From Bacillus sp. ISL-18 (GTDB taxonomy: Bacteria; Bacillota; Bacilli; Bacillales; Cytobacillaceae): a stretch of 64,000 nucleotides of DNA. Below, in pieces: positions 60,959-64,000 of this stretch (positions are counted from its first letter, which is position 1; each line of letters opens with the position of its first letter). The translations under genes were made by a program, and so were the position numbers. The stretch spans positions 1,087,908 to 1,151,907 of the forward strand of contig NZ_JAGGQG010000002.1 in assembly GCF_018613415.1 (NCBI RefSeq), in the 5' to 3' direction. Below the pieces are notes generated by a model. It saw only the letters and a program-made list of their open reading frames with translations. It ran no database searches and was not told the origin of the DNA.

Positions 60959-62965
60959 ATGAAACAGTTGTTATACGGTGTAGCGTACTATGATGAATAC
61001 ATGCCCTATGAACGATTAGAAAAAGATATCGAGATGATGAAGGATGCGGGCATTAATGTAGTTCGAATCGCAGAATCGACGTGGAGCACCCATGAACCGC
61101 AAAATGGTGTTTTCGATTTTACGTCAGTGGACCGAGTACTGAATGCTATGCATAAGGCCGGAATTAAAGTAATTGTTGGAACTCCCACCTACGCAATCCC
61201 AACTTGGATGGTAAAGGAACATCCAGATGTATTGGCGATTACCCAAAAAGGACCAGGAAAGTATGGGGCTCGTCAGATTATGGATATCACCAATCCTACC
61301 TATCTGTTTTATGCTGAACGGATTATCAGGAAATTAATTGGACATGTAAAGGACCATCCAGCCATAATTGGCTACCAAACGGATAATGAAACAAAACATT
61401 ATGACACTGCAGGTCCGAATGTGCAGGTGTTATTCGTAAAATACATGAAAGAAAAGTTTAAAACACTGGATACAATTAACAGCGTATTCGGATTAGATTA
61501 CTGGAGCAATCGCATTAATAGTTGGGAGGATTTCCCTTCTGTAGTTGGAACCATAAATGGAAGTTTAGGAGCGGAGTTTGCAAGATTTCAACGGCAGCTA
61601 GTAACAGATTTTCTCTCTTGGCAGGTCTCTATTGTGAATGAGTATAAACGACCAGACCAGTTTGTGATGCAAAACTTTGATTTTGAATGGCGAGGCTATT
61701 CCTATGGGATTCAGCCAAGAGTAGATCATTTCGAATCAGCTAAAGCATTTGATGTAACTGGAGTGGATATCTATCATCCTTCGCAGGACGATTTAACCGG
61801 AATTGAAATTTCGTTTGGCGGCGATGTTGCTCGTTCTACAAAGGGCACCAATTATCTAGTTGTCGAAACGGAAGCACAGGCATTTACCAATTGGGTTCCG
61901 TACCCAGGGCAGCTAAGGCTGCAGGCGTTTTCGCATTTAGCGTCAGGTGCTAACATGGTCGCCTATTGGCATTGGCATTCCATCCACAACTCGTTTGAAA
62001 CCTATTGGAAAGGGCTGTTAAGCCATGATTTTGAGCCAAATCCTGTTTACAATGAAGCAAAAACAATCGGCAGGGATTTTGCAAGACTTTCTCCAAATCT
62101 CGTAAACCTGAAGAAAAACAATAAAGTAGCAATTTTGGTTAGTAACGAATCATTAACAGCTATCGATTGGTTTAAATTTAATGCTTCCAGTCCGAAAAAT
62201 TACAATGATATTGTTCGTATGATGTATGATGAGCTTTACAAAATGAATATTGGCTGTGATTTTGTCAATCCAGCAAGTGATAATTTTGAAGACTATGAGA
62301 TGATCATCGTTCCAGCATTATATACGGCCCCTGATAGTTTGCTAGAACGATTAAACGAGTTTGTTATCAATGGCGGCCACGTCTTTTATACATTCAAGAG
62401 TGGGTTTACAGATGAAAATATTAAGGTAAGAACAACTCATCAGCCGGGGATTATTAATGAGGCATGTGGTGTTTATTACAGTATGTTCGTAGAACCGAAG
62501 AATGTTTCATTGAAAGATGATCCTTTTGAGGTGGGGCCTGAAAATAATACAGTGGAAACTTGGATGGAACTATTAACCCCAACCACGGCTGAGGTATTAG
62601 CTTATTATGATCATCCTCATTGGGGGAAATATGCGGCTATAACGGAAAATCGTTATGGTAAAGGAATGGCAACTTATATTGGTTGTATTCCAAGTAAAGC
62701 CGTTATGCAGAAGGTACTCAAGCAAGCCGCTAAAAAAGCAAATTTATGGGGAGCGGACCAAGAACTAGCGTTTCCGTTAATTGTCAAGTCAGGTATAAAT
62801 GAAAAGGGTAACAATGTTCACTTTTACTTTAATTACTCTGATCTTCCAAATGGTATCAAGTATTTCCATAAAGATGGCGTCGAATTGTTAACCGATCGCC
62901 CTGTATCAATCGAGCAAACAATCAATATTGAACCTTGGGGAGTTCTTATTATAGAAGAAGAGTAA
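60959..62965 (+). CDS. GH42 beta-galactosidase
   Basis: A 668-aa glycoside hydrolase family 42 enzyme without a signal peptide, so it acts on imported oligosaccharides. The GVAYYDEYMPYERLEKDIEMMKDAGINVVRI opening is typical. The acid/base Glu144 lies in QTDNETKH and the probable nucleophile Glu303 in VVETEAQ. A trimerisation-type domain (VAILVSNESLTAIDWF, about 395-600) and a C-terminal beta domain follow. RBS GGAAGGTG. It follows the ABC permeases in the same operon. The substrate could be beta-galacto-oligosaccharides, though some members act on other beta-linkages. Confidence 0.9.
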   Translation: MKQLLYGVAYYDEYMPYERLEKDIEMMKDAGINVVRIAESTWSTHEPQNGVFDFTSVDRVLNAMHKAGIKVIVGTPTYAIPTWMVKEHPDVLAITQKGPGKYGARQIMDITNPTYLFYAERIIRKLIGHVKDHPAIIGYQTDNETKHYDTAGPNVQVLFVKYMKEKFKTLDTINSVFGLDYWSNRINSWEDFPSVVGTINGSLGAEFARFQRQLVTDFLSWQVSIVNEYKRPDQFVMQNFDFEWRGYSYGIQPRVDHFESAKAFDVTGVDIYHPSQDDLTGIEISFGGDVARSTKGTNYLVVETEAQAFTNWVPYPGQLRLQAFSHLASGANMVAYWHWHSIHNSFETYWKGLLSHDFEPNPVYNEAKTIGRDFARLSPNLVNLKKNNKVAILVSNESLTAIDWFKFNASSPKNYNDIVRMMYDELYKMNIGCDFVNPASDNFEDYEMIIVPALYTAPDSLLERLNEFVINGGHVFYTFKSGFTDENIKVRTTHQPGIINEACGVYYSMFVEPKNVSLKDDPFEVGPENNTVETWMELLTPTTAEVLAYYDHPHWGKYAAITENRYGKGMATYIGCIPSKAVMQKVLKQAAKKANLWGADQELAFPLIVKSGINEKGNNVHFYFNYSDLPNGIKYFHKDGVELLTDRPVSIEQTINIEPWGVLIIEEE

Positions 62966-62973
62966 ATATATGT

Positions 62974-63016
62974 TTGGTTCTGTCGTAAGTGATATACAAC
63001 AGAACCAATTTTATTT
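62974..63016 (+). terminator. terminator between the GH42 and GH30 genes
   Basis: TTGGTTCTGT (62974-62983) / ACAGAACCAA (62999-63008), perfect 10-bp stem, then TTTTATTT. GH30 expression would need read-through or its own promoter. Confidence 0.75.
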
Positions 63017-63058
63017 AATGATCAAATTGCAATACATGAGGAATGGAGGAATCCACGA

Positions 63059-64000
63059 ATGAGTATTCAATGGGTATCTAGCACAAAACAAGGAAGTTGG
63101 AACACACGAGAAATCTATGATACAGAAACAAGTTCTCCTAATTTATCTTTAACGGATGTGACTCAACGAAGGATCGAAGGTTTTGGAGGCTGCTTTAATG
63201 AACTGGGATTAACAGCCATGCAACATTTAAGTGAAGAAGATCAAAAGACTGTATTTGATGCATTATTTGATCCAGAAGGTGAGTGTAAATTTACTATTTG
63301 CAGACTTCCAATTGGCGCAAGTGACTATGCATTAGAATGGTATAGTCATAATGAAGTAGAAAATGATTATCACATGGAGCATTTCAATATTGACAGGGAT
63401 CGAAACTATTTAATCCCATACATAAAAGAAGCGCTAAAACGAAATCCGGAAATGAAATTATTTGCCTCTCCTTGGAGCCCGCCAACATGGATGAAATTTC
63501 CTAAAGCTTATAATTATGGAAAGCTGCGCTGGGAAAAAGAAGTATTAGAAGCATATGCCTTATACTTTGTAAAATTTGTGGAGGCATACAAGCAGGAAGG
63601 GATTACGATTGATCAAATACATGTGCAAAATGAAGTCGTTGCTGATCAGAAATTTCCATCCTGTGTCTGGACAGGTCAGCAGCTTCGGGAATTTATCAGC
63701 GATTATTTAGGTCCAGCTTTTGAAAAACACGGACTTCATACTGAAATTTGGCTGGGTACTATTAATGGAATAGTAGAAAAACTATTTCAAAAGTCGGCTT
63801 CCGACTATGATCAAATGGTAAATACAGTTCTAATTGACCCCAAGGCTTATCAATATATTAAAGGTGTAGGTTTTCAGTGGGCAGGTAAATATACAATTCA
63901 ACAAACGGTACAAAGTTATCCAGAATTACGTTATATGCAGACCGAAAATGAATGTGGAGATGGAAAGAACTCTTGGGAATATGCACACTATGTCTATAAT
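63059..64000 (+). CDS. GH30 glycosidase (glucosylceramidase-like), 3' end outside the window
   Basis: The first 314 residues of a family 30 retaining glycosidase. RIEGFGGCFNELG is the N-terminal signature, ASPWSPPTWMK is a barrel motif, the acid/base Glu192 lies in VQNEVV, and the nucleophile Glu296 lies in MQTENECGDG. No signal peptide is present, so it is cytosolic. RBS GGAGGA lies 8 nt before ATG 63059. Family members cleave beta-1,6-glucan, glucosylceramide, xylan or beta-fucosides. With GH42 and the importer upstream it fits intracellular breakdown of a beta-linked oligosaccharide. The gene continues past the window edge. Confidence 0.88.
   Translation, partial: MSIQWVSSTKQGSWNTREIYDTETSSPNLSLTDVTQRRIEGFGGCFNELGLTAMQHLSEEDQKTVFDALFDPEGECKFTICRLPIGASDYALEWYSHNEVENDYHMEHFNIDRDRNYLIPYIKEALKRNPEMKLFASPWSPPTWMKFPKAYNYGKLRWEKEVLEAYALYFVKFVEAYKQEGITIDQIHVQNEVVADQKFPSCVWTGQQLREFISDYLGPAFEKHGLHTEIWLGTINGIVEKLFQKSASDYDQMVNTVLIDPKAYQYIKGVGFQWAGKYTIQQTVQSYPELRYMQTENECGDGKNSWEYAHYVYN

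Overview
The window looks like a chromosomal segment of a low-GC Gram-positive bacterium of the family Bacillaceae (Bacillus/Neobacillus-like; genus not settled). Reasons: AGGAGG-type ribosome binding sites, frequent TTG/GTG starts, sigma-A promoters, CcpA-type cre sites, a SigL/AcoR acetoin module, YjlC-Ndh, TenI-ThiO-ThiS-ThiG-ThiF and YesMN-like genes. No rRNA, tRNA, insertion sequence, prophage or CRISPR was seen.

Layout. 1-6.8 kb: a convergent tail, glutaminase, the yjlC-ndh pair, an MFS carrier behind what reads as a PyrR attenuator, and an FUSC exporter. 7-12.2 kb: an NCS1 permease, a MarR / 14-TM MFS / EmrA-type efflux module with shared operator sequence, and a divergent nucleoside diphosphate kinase. 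12.4-18.9 kb: an alpha/beta hydrolase, a UgtP/MGDG-synthase-like glycosyltransferase, a YfhP-like membrane protein, a secreted PHP-domain phosphoesterase behind a four-repeat PhoP box, and a HupE/UreJ protein. 18.9-22.2 kb: an IclR regulator divergent from two Gfo/Idh/MocA dehydrogenases, followed by a 52-bp tandem palindrome array. 22.5-29 kb: DoxX, a large secreted amylopullulanase and a divergent LacI regulator. 29-33.1 kb: a thiazole-branch thiamine operon under a TPP riboswitch. 33.3-34.2 kb: a small ORF and a 3-methyladenine DNA glycosylase.

34.3-46.2 kb is an apparently complete reductive pyrimidine degradation cluster. It holds a PrpR_N/GTP-cyclohydrolase-III-like regulator, N-carbamoyl-beta-alanine amidohydrolase, PreT-PreA dihydropyrimidine dehydrogenase, dihydropyrimidinase, an unknown 81-aa protein, alanine dehydrogenase, malonate semialdehyde dehydrogenase and an omega-aminotransferase. 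Together these could take uracil to acetyl-CoA, CO2 and ammonia. A second 52-bp tandem palindrome array sits inside this cluster. 46.3-52.1 kb is an acetoin dehydrogenase module (AcoR, sigma-54 promoter with adjacent cre, AcoA, AcoB, AcoC with two E3-binding domains). 52.2-54.7 kb: an unknown protein and threonine synthase. 54.8-64 kb: a YesMN-like two-component system, a sugar ABC importer, a GH42 beta-galactosidase and a GH30 glycosidase cut by the window end.

The most notable observations are the two sequence-unrelated arrays that share one blueprint (52-bp period, about 7 copies, 8-9 bp arms, 9-nt loop), and the PyrR-type attenuator in front of an aromatic-acid-type MFS carrier, which suggests a pyrimidine-related substrate such as orotate.
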